From NCBI GenBank assembly GCA_905221605.1, contig CAJNDS010002479.1:1127319-1191318 (forward strand): DNA of 64,000 nt, in the 5' to 3' direction. This stretch comes from Symbiodinium natans. Lineage: Eukaryota > Sar > Dinophyceae > Suessiales > Symbiodiniaceae. A program made the translations under genes and the position numbers. Positions 10,771-21,539 of the stretch are shown in pieces. Under the pieces are notes generated by a model. The model ran no database searches. It saw only the letters and a program-made list of their open reading frames with translations, and had not been told where the DNA came from. Every line of letters starts with the position of its first letter. The first letter of the stretch is position 1.

Positions 10771-11073
10771 CCCTAGACACTAAACCCGAAGCCCCAAACC
10801 CTAAACCTAAAGCCCTAAACCCCATATACCAAAACAGCCCTGGACCCTTCGAAAACCTTCGCTGAGCTGGGACTTAAACATTTCCCCGACCCCAGCTACC
10901 CTGAGGCATGAAAGATCAAATGGAGACGTTAGACTTAGGATGCGGGTTCAGGGTTTCGGGCTTAGGGTTTCGGAGTAGGGTTTAGGGTTTAGGGTTTAGG
11001 GTTTCGGATTAGGGTTTAGGATTTAGGGCGTAGGGTTTAGGGTTCATAGCCTTCAGTTCGTACCCAAGCCCAG

Positions 11074-11177
11074 ATGATCTGGGACCTCCTGGCCGTGCTG
11101 ATGATTGGGCTCAGCTGCGCGTGGCTGGGCCTCGCACTGCTGTGGCTGGGAGACCTATTCCTGGCCGCTCGGACAGG
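11074..11177 (+). CDS. Candidate exon encoding a membrane helix
   Basis: Acceptor GCCCAG|ATG; the donor GT lies in the first TTTAGGG unit of the following array. Reads MIWDLLAVLMIGLSCAWLG then LALLWLGDLFLAART: about 25 hydrophobic residues flanked by charged ones, typical of a transmembrane segment. The alternative - strand frame is arginine/serine rich and less protein-like. Confidence 0.45.
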
Positions 11178-11262
11178 GTTTAGGGTTTAGGGTTTAGGGT
11201 TTAGGGTTTGGGGTTTGGGGTTTGGGGTTTAGGGTTTAGGGTTTAGGGTTTAGGGTTTAGGG
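11175..11262. repeat. TTTAGGG array
   Basis: About 12 heptamers with three TTTGGGG variants. It abuts the exon upstream and a family D element downstream. Confidence 0.9.
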
Positions 11263-11383
11263 CTTGGAGGTTCAGGGTACTTATAACCCCAATTGTGACT
11301 GCACTTATAAGCCCCCTAAGTCCCCTAGTAGGTTATACGTAGACTTAATATCTGGTGTTATAAGTACCCAGGAACCTCCAAGC
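11263..11383. mobile_element. MITE-like family D copy
   Basis: Ends CTTGGAGGTTCAGGGTACTTATAA and its inverse TTATAAGTACCCAGGAACCTCCAAG. The centre is CACTTATAAGCCCCCTAAGTCCCCTAGTAGGTTAT. Three more copies occur in the window. Confidence 0.7.
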
Positions 11384-11696
11384 AGGAACCTAAAGACCCA
11401 AGCCCCTGCGAGAGCCTAAGCTCTTGCGGTTTAGGGTTCAGGGTTTTGCTTAAGGACCATGCTCCCTCCCAAAAAAAACAAAACAAAATTGAATCGAGTA
11501 GAGTCCCTAAAAGGGTGAATTGAAGTGAACCTCGTTCCTTAGACAGAACCATGAGCTCCTAAGTTTGTACCCCTTAAGGTTTCGCTTCATATACTCCTAA
11601 AACGCTAGACCCCAAACCCGAAACCCTAAACCCTAACTCGCAAACCCCAAAACCCAACACCCTAAACCCTAAGCCCCAAAAAAACATGTGTCCTAA

Positions 11697-11783
11697 ACGT
11701 CTCCACTCGAAGGGGTCGCTCGTCTTCTCCGGCGCCTGGCGACTTCTGTGGCCAGCAACATGGTGCCCCTGCGTCACTTCGAA
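11697..11783 (+). CDS. Candidate exon
   Basis: Reads LEGVARLLRRLATSVASNMV then PLRHFE on +. The opposite strand is also open (HRSRQAPEKTSDPFEWRR), so strand is inferred from neighbours. Surrounded by CCCTAAA and TTTAGGG filler. Confidence 0.3.
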
Positions 11784-11799
11784 GTGAAGTTGACCTTTT

Positions 11800-13150
11800 G
11801 GTTTAAGGTTTAGGGTTTGTACAGATATCAGTGCAGGTGTATATCACATATACATATGTGTCTTGTTAACGGGTTTTGTGTATCTGTATACACCACATAT
11901 GTATAAATACACATGGAACCAAATGCCCGCAAGCAATCTATCTATGCACATATTGCATATTGCATACTTCGACTAGGTATGCCAGAGAGCCTACCCGTGC
12001 TAGTGAAGTTTGGGTGTTTAGGTTTTGCGCACCATGTACAGAACTGACCGCACGCTCTTAGACTTCTGCCACACAGCCCTGTTCTTTGTCCAACTTCCGA
12101 TCACTTAGCGTGTCTTGAAGGTGTGAGCTTGTCTTGAAGGTGTGGTCGTTGAGTGCTGCTTGCCCCTGACAAGCCATGCCGCCCACCCTAAGCCCCAAAC
12201 CCTTGTGGACCCAGTGATGGGAACACCTAAGGGCCCTAAACCCCGAAACCCTAGAACCTTAAAACCCCTAAGCCCCCGAAGGTCCTAAACCTCTTGTATG
12301 GTCCCTTGCTCTGAAGTACGGGCCCTTGGTTTGTAGGCGTATAAAAGGGCTCCCGCCCCTATTCAGGGACCGCGCAACTACCGTTAGATAACAACCCAAA
12401 GATTAAACCCAGCCGAAGGGTTGGAGCCAGAGATCTAACCCCCGGTTCCAGTGGGCCGCCTTGATGTAGCCAACACTCCCTATATACCCCTCAACCCTAA
12501 ACCCCCAAACCCCAAACCCCAAACCCTAAACCCTAAACCCTACACCCCAAACCCTAAATCCTAAACCCGTCCTGAAGTTGTCCTTTTCAACTCGGAGCCC
12601 TTTCCAGACCCCAGGATCTCCATGCCGACCAACATCCGAGCCACTCTGGCCCGATCTACGGCAGCTCCTGATTAGGCTTTTTTGTTTAGGGCTTAGGATA
12701 GTATAGGGTTCACGGTTAAACCTTAAACCCTAAATCGCAGTTTAGGGTGTTTGGGCCCTTGTAAATTTCGCACCCTGCAAGCTATATGAGCAATTCACTG
12801 GAACGCAGACCTCTCAGAGGCTCAGACCAAGTTGCCTTATCTCTACATTACTGTCCCTTTTTTGGGTACCCTAAACATTCGGGGTGCCTTATCATAGTAA
12901 ACCTTGAAGTGGACCATGTTATGGAGAAGTGGCCATTTAGGTCACTCGATGGGTAAACCCCTACCGTTCACCCTAACACACCTGATTCACGTCGCGTTTC
13001 CACATGAGCAGCCTAGAATTTCAAAATCCGCATCCTCGACCCTAAACCCAAGCAATGTGCTGCGATGGCTTCGTTGGTCTGTGGAGCTAGGAGCTACCTG
13101 CAAGTTCGGGCTTCGAGGTATTTACGTGCAGGTACTGAGTTCACACGCCC
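11800..13150. other. Mostly non-coding, with two weak open blocks
   Basis: Telomere-like filler, a TATAT/CACATATG-rich stretch (11,840-11,960) and short unique blocks. At 12,560-12,670 two + frames and one - frame are all open, so no call is safe. At 12,904-13,182 a + frame is open but shows no motif. Confidence 0.4.
12285..12383. mobile_element. Family E copy, diverged
   Basis: Contains TATGGTCCCTTGCTCTGAAG, GGGCCCTTGG, a TATAAAAGGG core and the closing GGGACCGCGCAACTA. Matches the four other family E copies. Confidence 0.5.
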
Positions 13151-13349
13151 TACAAGGAGCCCCCCCCCCCCCCCCCAGCTAGAAGTAGAGTTCTGAAGGC
13201 CCCAAATTGGGTTCTACGGGCCCTAAACTAGGTTCTAAGTCCCTCAGCTACAGTTACACCCTAAGTCCTAAACCCTAAGCCCTAAACCCTGAACCCTAAA
13301 TTATCCCTCAACTATAGTTCGTACAGTAAGGGGGCTCCTCCTTGTAAGC
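13151..13349. mobile_element. Inverted-repeat element, family L
   Basis: Left end CTACAAGGAGCCCCCCC, right end GGGGGCTCCTCCTTGTAAG. The interior repeats GGTTCTAAGTCCCTCAGCTA and CAACTATAG-type words also seen at 14,530-14,662. Confidence 0.5.
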
Positions 13350-13423
13350 TCCGTTTGCCATTGAGGTCTCGCTGCAGCAAGGCTACTGGGAAGATAGCCT
13401 TGTCCCTTGCCATGGATTGAATC

Positions 13424-14172
13424 AGGGTTTAGGGTTTAGGGTTTAGGGTTTAGGGTTAGGGCTGAGGGCTTAGGGCTTAGGGCTTAGGGCTTAGGGCTTA
13501 GGGCTTAGGGCTTAGGGCTTAGGGCTTAGGGCTTAGGGCTTAGGCCCAGACCCTTGAAAGGATCCAAAAAGTAGGATCCCCAAATTTAAATAGTAGCCTA
13601 TCCTACTACTGGGTAACCCTCGAGGGGATCTACTTTTTGGATCCTCCCAGGCATCTGGAAGCATGATGTTTTCGTGTACCACAGGGAGGGCTTTGGGGTT
13701 CATGACAGGGTGTCTTGAAGGAAGGAGGCGCAGGTTCCCCTTAGGGTTTAGGGTTTAGGGTTTAGGGTTTAGGGTTTAGGGTTTAGGGTTTAGGGTTTAG
13801 GGTTTAGGGTTTAGGGTTTAGGGTTAGGGCTGAGGGCTTAGGGCTTAGGGCTTAGGGCTTAGGGCTTAGGGCTTAGGGCTTAGGGCTTAGGGCTTAGGGC
13901 TTAGGGCTTAGGCCCAGACCCTTGAAAGGATCCAAAAAGTAGGATCCCCAAATTTAAATAGTAGCCTATCCTACTACTGGGTAACCCTCGAGGGGATCTA
14001 CTTTTTGGATCCTCCCAGGCATCTGGAAGCATGATGTTTTCGTGTACCACAGGGAGGGCTTTGGGGTTCATGACAGGGTGTCTTGAAGGAAGGAGGCGCA
14101 GGTTCCCCTTAGGGTTTAGGGTTTAGGGTTTAGGGTTTAGGGTTTAGGGTTTAGGGTTTAGGGTTAGGGTTT
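13424..14172. repeat. Exact 368-bp tandem duplication within heptamer arrays
   Basis: The block from GGGTTAGGGCTGAGGGCTTA through CCCAGACCCTTGAAAGG to GCGCAGGTTCCCC occurs twice without visible mismatch, offset by 368 bp (CCCAGACCC at 13,545 and 13,913). Each copy opens with about 11 GGGCTTA units, a homogeneous variant run. Each carries an embedded hairpin element, so that element predates the duplication. Confidence 0.9.
13560..13644. mobile_element. Hairpin element family I, copy 1
   Basis: GGATCCAAAAAGTAGGATCCCC at the left faces GGGGATCTACTTTTTGGATCC at the right; the second copy is at 13,928-14,012 inside the duplication. Confidence 0.7.
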
Positions 14173-14529
14173 AGGGGTTAAGGGGGAGGGGCGGTTCTGA
14201 ATCCAGTGGGCAGAGCAATGAGAAGTCATTGAGCGGGGTTTCCGGCTTTCGTTGCTTGAGGGTTCATGGTTAGTCCCCAAAGCCTAAACTCCCTAAACCC
14301 TAAAACAAGTACCTTAATAAAAGTTATAATATAGGTTACCTCGCTTGTAGCCCAATTTTGACCTACCCATGACCATTCAAGCACCGTAGGGTTTAGGGAT
14401 TTTTCAGGAGACCAGGTGGCACTTGCGTGGCTTTTGGAAAGAAGGCTGTGAAATCTAGAGTCAAGACAATTCTACCCCTGTACTTTAGATAGTTTTTCTG
14501 AGGACAAGTGAAGGTTTAGGTTACTGTAG

Positions 14530-14662
14530 GGTTTACCAGGAGGGCCCCTTACTATACCAACTATAGTTAAGGGACATATAATCTACTTTAGGGCCCTTAC
14601 AACCCAATTTAGGGCCTTTATAACTCTACTCATAACTCGCGGGGCGCCTCCTTGTAGGGCTA
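14530..14662. mobile_element. Family L copy
   Basis: Opens ACCAGGAGGGCCCCTTACTAT and closes GCGGGGCGCCTCCTTGTAGG, with ACTATAGTTAAGGG and GGGCCTTTATAAC inside. Similar in ends and inner words to 13,151-13,349. Confidence 0.45.
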
Positions 14663-15459
14663 AAGGGTCAAAAGTCAATCTAAAACCCACTCCCGAAATC
14701 ACGGTGCCGCAGGCTGAGGCGTAAGGTGACCCAGTTCTGGTGGGGTGGGGGGCTTTGATTACAAGTAGCCTGCAAGAAGTTCAGGAAGTGTGGTTTTTTT
14801 CCGGTTCACTTTTATCCTAATTTGCCTTAGGCCCTGAATCCCAAATACTGCATTTTTACACCAGCCCTTGCACGACAGCCTCATGCTTTCGGGGCCTGTA
14901 GGGCTCCGGGCTCTGGTGGCCTTTAGGGTTTAGGGTTTAGGGTTTAGGGCTTAGGGTTTAGGGTTTAGGGTTTAGGGTTCAGGGTTCAGGGTTCAGGGTT
15001 TAGGGTTTAGGGCCTTTTAGGGCCTTTAGGGGTTTGGAGGGCTACAGCATGCCGTGTAAGACTCTGCAGCTAGTGTATCTTTGTACCTGAGACCCAAGCC
15101 CTAAGCCGTGAGCGGTGAGCCCTAAACCCTAGAATTCCAAGGGCTTAGGTTGCAGAGTCCGATGCCCACCGAATCCCGAAGCCCTTATACAAACCCTTAA
15201 GCCCGAAACCCTTAAACCCGTAGGGTCCGTAAACCCTTAAATCCTCTGAACTCGGAGCCGTGGCACAGTAGTCCCTGAATCAAAAAATCGAATGCGTGCC
15301 TTATCTCTGAAGCCCAAAAATCCTGCCAGCCTGTGTACTTTTGAACCTAAACCCCAAACCCTAAACCCTAAACCCTACTAAACCCTAAACCCCAAACCCC
15401 AAATCCTAAACCCTACTATATAAACCCTAAACCCTGAACCTTAAACCCACGCAGCTCAG

Positions 15460-15539
15460 GCCATGCTGCGGGGCAGAGCGTTTGACACCACGTCGCTGAT
15501 GTACCTGTTGATCTGCAGCCCAACCAGCACTCAACCAGG
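15460..15539 (+). CDS. Candidate exon
   Basis: Acceptor GCTCAG|GCC, donor in the first GTTTAGGG unit. Reads AMLRGRAFDTTSLMYLLICS. On the - strand LQINRYISDVVSNALPRSMA followed by a stop is at least as protein-like, so the strand is open. Confidence 0.3.
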
Positions 15540-15592
15540 GTTTAGGGTTTAGCGTTTAGGGTTTAGGGTTTAGGGTTTAGGGTTTAGGGCTT

Positions 15593-15712
15593 ATAAGAGG
15601 TTCAGGGCACTTACAATCCAAGTCATAGCTGCACTTATCAGCCCACAAGTCCCCGAAGTTGGTTCTAAGCAGACTTACAATCGGGGATAGAAGCTTCCAT
15701 GAACCTCCGAGT
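15593..15712. mobile_element. Family D copy
   Basis: AGAGGTTCAGGGCACTTACAA ... CACTTATCAGCCCACAAGTCCCC ... CATGAACCTCCGAG: same layout as 11,263-11,383, more diverged. Confidence 0.65.
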
Positions 15713-15944
15713 AGCGTTTGGGGTTTCAGGGTTTGGTGTTGGCTTGTGGTTCAAGAGTTTGGGGTTTAAGAGTTTGGGGTGTTCATGGCCCCTGGAGCGA
15801 AGGGTTGGGTTTTTCAAGGTTTAGGATTTACGGTTTGGGGTTTGGGCTTTAGGGCTTGGGGTTTGCAATTTAGGGTTTGGGGTCACTAAAACCCAAACCT
15901 TAAATCTACAGATTACTAAAATCCCAACCAGAAATTCGAACCCT

Positions 15945-16082
15945 TTCCCCCCGCCCCCCCTTCCCCCCCCCCCCCCCCCCCCCTTCCGCCCCTCCCCTCC
16001 CCGCCCCCCCTCCCCCCCCCTTCCCCCCCCCCCCCCCCCCCCTTCCCCCCCCCCCCCCCCTTCCCCCCCCCCCCCCCCACCC
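15945..16082. repeat. C-rich homopurine/homopyrimidine tract
   Basis: About 135 bp almost entirely C with TT interruptions. The glycine-rich - strand frames across it are low-complexity artefacts. Confidence 0.95.
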
Positions 16083-16391
16083 CCAACCCGCTCCCCAGGC
16101 TCCAAATCCCAAACCCTAAAACCCTGAAACCCTGAAACCTTAAAAACCTCAAAGCCCTAAAAGCCTGAAACCCGACAAGCCCTGAAACCCAAAACCCTAA
16201 AACCCAATAACCCTAAACCTTAAACCCCAAACCTCGAACCCTAAACCCCAAACCCCTCATCCCCAAACCCCAAACCATAACCCCAAACCCTATACCCTAA
16301 ACACCAAACCCTAAACCCCGAGCCCTAATCCTTAAAGCCCTAAACCCTAAACCCTAACCCCAGACCCTAAACCCTAAACCCTAAACTTCAG

Positions 16392-16484
16392 GCCTGGCAC
16401 GCTTCCCTGCCCTGACGACGAGCCTCCGCCTGGGGATCCTCCCGGTGCTTTTCGGGCTGCTGCTCCTGAGCCGGCATTTTTCAG
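16392..16484 (+). CDS. Candidate exon encoding a membrane helix
   Basis: Acceptor TTCAG|GC, donor TTCAG|GCTTCA (GC type). Reads LARFPALTTSLRLGILPVLF then GLLLLSRHFS, a plausible transmembrane segment. The - strand also has an open hydrophilic frame (MPAQEQQPEKHREDPQAEAR). Confidence 0.35.
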
Positions 16485-16759
16485 GCTTCAGGGGCCCCTT
16501 AAAGTGTTGGGTTTGTTGGGTTTTAGTGTTTAGGCTCGGGGTTTTTGGTGGGCTTTGGGGTGTTTCTTTTTTTTTCAGGGTTTTCGGTTTTTAGGGTTTT
16601 TGGGGGGGCTTTTAGGGTCCTTTCAGGGTTCTGGGTTTTTTGGGGGTCTTTGGGTTTCTTTGGGTTGCTTGTTGGTTTTTTTGGGGTTTTGGGGGTTCAG
16701 GGAGACTAAGGAATCAAGACCTTTCAGCGTTTAGGGTTTAGGGTTTAGTGGCTGAAGGC

Positions 16760-16840
16760 TGGGATGTTCCGCCTTGTACCAACAGTCCTCAATAGGGAAT
16801 ATAGTACCCCAAGGACTGTTAGCATAAGGGGAACATCCCA
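16760..16840. mobile_element. Hairpin family B copy
   Basis: TGGGATGTTCCGCCTTGTACC ... CAGTCCTCAATAGGG ... AGGACTGTTAGCATAAGGGG ... AACATCCCA. The two arms pair over roughly 30 bases. Confidence 0.75.
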
Positions 16841-17226
16841 AGCTTAATGGCTTAAGGCCGTGAGATTTGTAGAGGGTATTTTTGAGGTTCGGGTTTACCC
16901 TAAGGGCCACGTACCTAAATAGACACTTGGGCCTTAAAGTACCTCCTATGTAAGGACTTTGGGGCCCAAGTATAGAATAAGAAGGTACAGCTACCCTTAA
17001 AGTTAGGACTTTGGGCATTTTTTAAAGGCTCCAACACAGCCCAACGTATGTGCGCTCGTCTCGGCTTGCGACCTCAAAGTGGGCATTATACGTCGACTCA
17101 GGCCTTAGAGCTAAACGTAGAGGGTTCAGGGTTCGGGGTTTAGGGTTTGGGGTTTGGGGTTTAGGGTGTAGGGTGTAGGGTGTAGGGTTTAGGGTTTAGG
17201 GTTTAGGGTTCGGGGGATCTTTTCGC

Positions 17227-17310
17227 TGAGCCCTTTCGGTGGGCCTTTGTTTTTGGAAAAGGGGAGCTTGGGAGTTGCACTTTGCGAGGTTCATCCATGA
17301 GTCATGAGGG
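17227..17310. other. Open block, strand undecided
   Basis: Between a TTTAGGG array and a CCCTAAA array. + strand: EPFRWAFVFGKGELGSCTL; - strand: MDEPRKVQLPSSPFPKTKAH. Both are protein-like; no decision is possible without transcripts. Confidence 0.3.
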
Positions 17311-17541
17311 CTTAGGCACTAAACCCGAAACCCTAAACCCCAAACCCTAAAGCCCAAACCCTAAACCCTAAACCCTAAACCCTAAACCCCAAACCCCAAA
17401 CCCTAAACCCTAAACCCTAAGCCAAAACCCTCAACCGTCCGTTCTGGGTGGAAGCCTCGGCTTTAGGGTCCCTCAGTTGGGTTTGCAGTAGGTTTTTCAT
17501 ATTTTGTGGTTCAGGGTTTAGGGCTTGGGGAGTGCCCTGCC

Positions 17542-17648
17542 CTAGGCTTGGGGTTTAGGGTTTAGGGTTTAGGGTTTAGGGTTTAGGGTTTAGGGTTTAG
17601 GGTTTAGGGTTTAGGGTTTAGGGTTTAGGGTTTAGGGTTTAGGGTTTC
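17542..17648. repeat. Perfect TTTAGGG array
   Basis: About 15 uninterrupted TTTAGGG units. It is among the most regular arrays of the window. Confidence 0.95.
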
Positions 17649-17649
17649 G

Positions 17650-17755
17650 AGTCTAGGGTGGCTTTCCAACAGATCGCTGAGGACTTGCGCTTTGGCTTTG
17701 GCCAGGCGGGCGGTGGTGAGGGGGACCTTGGTGTGCGGCTCAAGGCTTCGAATCC
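17650..17755. other. Open block, strand undecided
   Basis: + strand IAEDLRFGFGQAGG after AACAG; - strand LTTARLAKAKAQVLSDLLES, a convincing amphipathic helix. Flanked by TTTAGGG upstream and CCCTAAA downstream. Confidence 0.3.
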
Positions 17756-18119
17756 TTAACCCTAAACTCTATACCCGAAACCCCAGACCCTAAACCCTAA
17801 ACCCTGAACCCTAAACCCTAAACCCTGAAACCCTAAACTCTTACAATAAACCCTAACCCCTAAGCCCCGAACCCTAAACCAGAAGCCCTAAACCCCATAC
17901 CCTAAGCACTAAACCCTAACAATACACCCTAAACCCTAAGCCCGAAACCCTGAACCCGCGGCCGTAAACCCCAAACCCCTAAAACCCTAAACCCCAATCC
18001 CTAAACCCTGAGACCCTTAAACCGGTCTGGTGGCCAAGGCAAAAACACAGGGTAGTGGGATTCAAGTTTAGGGTTGTAGGGTTTAGGGTTTAGGGTTTAG
18101 GGTTTATTAGGAGGAACTC

Positions 18120-18211
18120 GGGATGCTCACCCTTGTACGAACAGTCCTTAATAGGGATTAAGCCCCTTATTAAAATCCCTATTACGGGTTACTATAAGGG
18201 CGAACATCCCA
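18120..18211. mobile_element. Hairpin family B copy
   Basis: GGGATGCTCACCCTTGTACG, ACAGTCCTTAATAGGGATTA and the closing CGAACATCCCA. The outer arms pair as in the family. Confidence 0.75.
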
Positions 18212-18883
18212 AGTTGTTGGGTTCGAGTTTGGGGTTGTTTCCAGGGTTTAGGGTGAGAGAGCTGAGGGTCATAGAGTTTAGGGGTTTGCAGGCTTTAGGG
18301 TGAGAGGGCTGAGGTACGGGCATAGGGTTTAGGGACATTCTGAGGGCTCTCACATGATTTGTCTCATTTTGTCTCTATATATGTATATATATATATATGT
18401 GTGTATGAAGGAGAGGTTTGGGGTTTGTATTTCGGGCTTTCGGGTGCAGGGTTTGATTTCGGAGAACGACAGCCGTCAGAGAGTGACACATCGCTCGAGG
18501 CCCCTATCTGCAACCCCCTCCAGTCTCGATGGCCCCTAAGGTCTAGGGTTTAGGGTTTAGGGTTTAGGGTTTAGGGTTAGGGGTGTAGGGCTACGAGGAC
18601 CCAGCAGACGCCCTTGTTCCCTTGTTTTTGGGTTTAGGTTCCCGTATAAGCCCCTTTAAACAAAAAGGGTACCCTGTTATGGTTCGGCCTTCGAGTTGCC
18701 TATGCAGAGTTTAGCTTGAAACCCGGAAACCCCCAATCCCCGAAACCAACCCTATAGCCCAAAGGCTATAATTATGAATGGCCCCAAAGCCCTAAAACCC
18801 TGAAGCCTAGAAGCTCTAAAACCCAAAAGCCGAAAACCCTAAACCCTCAGATTCCCACTTGGTTTCGTTGCTTGCGCCTGCAG

Positions 18884-18940
18884 GCACTTATGCTTGAGAG
18901 ACCGCGTCGCCGGCTTCAGCTTCGATACGAAGCAGCGGAG
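18884..18940 (+). CDS. Candidate internal exon, helical
   Basis: Acceptor CTGCAG|GCA, donor GCGGAG|GCACG (GC type), 19 codons: LERPRRRLQLRYEAAE at its core, strongly helical and charged. Fits the AG|G...AG|GC rule of the ankyrin introns. Confidence 0.4.
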
Positions 18941-18998
18941 GCACGAGAGTTTCGGGTTTGGGTTCGGGGTTTTGGGGGGTTTTAGGAAACCAAGGAAT

Positions 18999-19084
18999 CA
19001 TCTAAGCCCTAAACCCTAAACCCTAAACCCTAAACCCTAAACCCTAAACCCTAAACCCCAAACCCTAAACCCTAAACCCTAAAC
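18999..19084. repeat. CCCTAAA array
   Basis: About 12 units, one CCCCAAA. It lies between two candidate exons, as expected for an intron. Confidence 0.9.
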
Positions 19085-19092
19085 CAAGGAAG

Positions 19093-19165
19093 GATCTTGC
19101 CTCTGACGGTTCCTACAGCTTGGTCCTTCTTTTCGAAGTTCACCGCTCTTCGCTCGAAGTCCAAG
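19093..19165 (+). CDS. Candidate internal exon with GA donor
   Basis: Acceptor GGAAG|GAT, donor CCAAG|GAATC. Reads LASDGSYSLVLLFEVHRSSL then EVQ; the alternating pattern looks like beta strands. The - strand is also open (DFERRAVNFEKKDQAVGTV). Confidence 0.35.
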
Positions 19166-19231
19166 GAATCATCTAAACCCTAAACCTTAAACCCTAAACC
19201 CTAAACCCTGAACCCTAAACCATGTTGCAAG

Positions 19232-19282
19232 GCATCAGCTGTGGATTCGGTGTCAGCGGCCTTAACGGCAAAGCCAAGCCCC
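19232..19282 (+). CDS. Candidate internal exon
   Basis: Acceptor TGCAAG|GCA, donor CCCC|GTTAAA. Reads ASAVDSVSAALTAKPSP in one phase or GISCGFGVSGLNGKAKP if joined in phase to 19,093-19,165; the latter phase is the one consistent with splicing. Unknown protein. Confidence 0.3.
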
Positions 19283-20229
19283 GTTAAACCCCTTAAACCC
19301 CTTAGGGTTTAGGGTTTAGGGTTTAGGGTTTAGGGTCCTTAAACCCCTAAACTCCCCTAAGCCCTGAGCCCCAAACAACCAGACCCTGCCCAGTCCGGAT
19401 GAAATCCAAGACTTTCGAAGCAGCTGCGTGCAAGACTGGTGCCAGACGCTGCGCCTGGGCTTAGGCTGGAGGCTTTAGGGTTTAGTGTTTAGGATTTAGG
19501 GTTTAGGATTTGGGGTTTAGGGTTCAGGGTCTAGGCTATTTTAGGGTTTAGGGTCTAGGGTCTGGGTTTTAGGTTGCTTTTGGGTTGAGGTTTCACGTTA
19601 CAGGGTTGAGGCGTACTTGGAGAATCGGGGAAGGAGTTACTAAGCAGGTACAAAGTAGAACTATACGCCCACCCCTCCTCTGGCTTGGGTTTTAGGGTTT
19701 GGGGTTCAGTAGTGGGGTTTAGAGCATCGAGGGTGTTTCGTTTAGGGCCAACCCTAAACCCTAAGCCCTAAACTTCAGGCGTGAGAGGGCCATTTTTGTT
19801 CAAGGGCTTTTAGGGTTTAGGGTTTAGGGTTTAGGGCTTAGGGCTTAGGGCTTTCAGGCTGTAGGTTGTGTATAGGTGCTGTGGTTTAGGCTTTACAGTC
19901 TGAATTGGAGGCTATGTTTAGAGTTTAGGGTTTGGGTTTTTAGGATGATAAACCTACAGGGTCCATCAAACAGTTGTCCTCGAGCCAGACCTACTTGGTG
20001 CGTGGTTATTAACACAGACAACATGTTACAACCCTCATGTTTCATGTGACTGCAGCCAAGGCACCATAGATATTTTTATGTACGTATCGTATGTTCAACA
20101 AGTACATATTCCTAGTCGTTTACATATACGCGCTTATTATTATAGTTACAATGGAATACATATGTATATATATATACACATATGGAATACGTATGGAGAC
20201 TCCACGACGGATTTTTTTGCCATCCCGGT

Positions 20230-21385
20230 ACCTGGTCAGGATCAAGTTTAACCATTAAACCATTACACCATTAAACTATTAAACCTTTAAGCCATTGAAC
20301 CAATCAATTTCTCCCCATGAGAATCCCACAAACCCGTCGAAACCAGGAAACCATGAAACGATTAAACCAATGGTTTTCCTCCCATGAAAATACGCCATTA
20401 AACCATCAAACCATTAAAGGAACCCACCCTCGGCACTCAAAGAATCCTGGTACTTGGCACGCTATTTTAATACTAAATGAAAAGGTAAGGAACGCACGCT
20501 TTTCATTTGTAGTAAAATAATACGGTATACTTCTTAACGGGCCTTATAATACTAATGGGCCCGTAATACTAATATTAACACTATTATTTTGTTTCTCTTT
20601 TTCTTTCTTCTTTTTCCTTGTTCTTTTCACTCTGCTTTTCTCTATTTCTATTATTCACTACTTTATAAATATTGAAATTAGTATATTTAATGTACTCACT
20701 TAGTATATTATTTCCTCTTCATTTTATTCAATTAATTTCATACACTCTTATCTCCTTCATTCGCTTGTCCGTGAACCCCACACTCTGTCACTCTTGATTC
20801 ACGCCTTTAATCCTAATAAAGGAGAAAGAATATAGTGAACGGGCCACAAATGAAGATAATATTAATACGGCCCGTGCGTATACTATAAGCCCTTTAGCAT
20901 TCAACCAATGATTTTCACCCCTATGAAAATGGGCCATTAAACCATTAAACCATTAAACGAGTAAGCAAATAAACCATTAAACCAATGGTTTCCCCCCATG
21001 ACAATAGGCCATTAAACCACTAAGCCAGATTTTCATAGGGGGGGAAATGATTGATTCAATGGTTTAGTGGTTTACTGGTTCAAGGGAGATTCGCAAAGGA
21101 GGGAAATTATTGGTTTTACGATTCAATGGTTTAAGGATCCTCATAGGGGCGGGAAATGATTGGTTTAATGGTTGAATAGTTTGCTGTTTTTTATTGTTTA
21201 AGGGGGATTCTCATATGGGGGAAGTGATTGGTTTAATGGTTCAATGGTTTAAGGGGGATTCTCATTCAATGGTTTAATGGTTTATTGGTGTATTGGTTGA
21301 ATGGTTTAATGGCTTAATGGTTTAGGGGGATTCTTATATGGGGGACATGAATGGTGTAATGGTTTAATGGTTTAATAAATGTGAG
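20230..21385. repeat. AACCATTAAACC / GGTTTAATGGTT inverted repeat zone
   Basis: The left part (20,240-21,020) repeats AACCATTAAACC with CCCCATGAAAAT blocks. The right part (21,025-21,385) repeats GGTTTAATGGTT with GGATTCTCATAGGGGGG blocks, the reverse complement. The turning point is near 21,025. In the left half sits an AT-rich stretch (20,460-20,900) with GGCCCGTAATACTAATATTAA. No gene seen; the frame at 20,317-20,520 is repeat. Confidence 0.75.
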
Positions 21386-21459
21386 GGAATGTGTGAAAAC
21401 CCAGAAAAACCCTCTGTAGGCGATGACTCGTGTATATATATATATATATGTATGTGTTT

Positions 21460-21508
21460 GTTTGACTCTGTGTGTGCGTGTGCGTGTGCGTGTGCGTGTG
21501 TGCGTGTG

Positions 21509-21539
<31 letters not shown>

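Noticed and set aside
15460-15530. Dynamin-type C-terminal segment on the - strand (INRYISDVVSNALPRSMA)
   Set aside because: Only a loose resemblance over about 18 residues, no second exon supports it, and the + strand is also open.
15821-16152. Glycine-rich protein on the - strand
   Set aside because: Product of a C-homopolymer tract in every frame.
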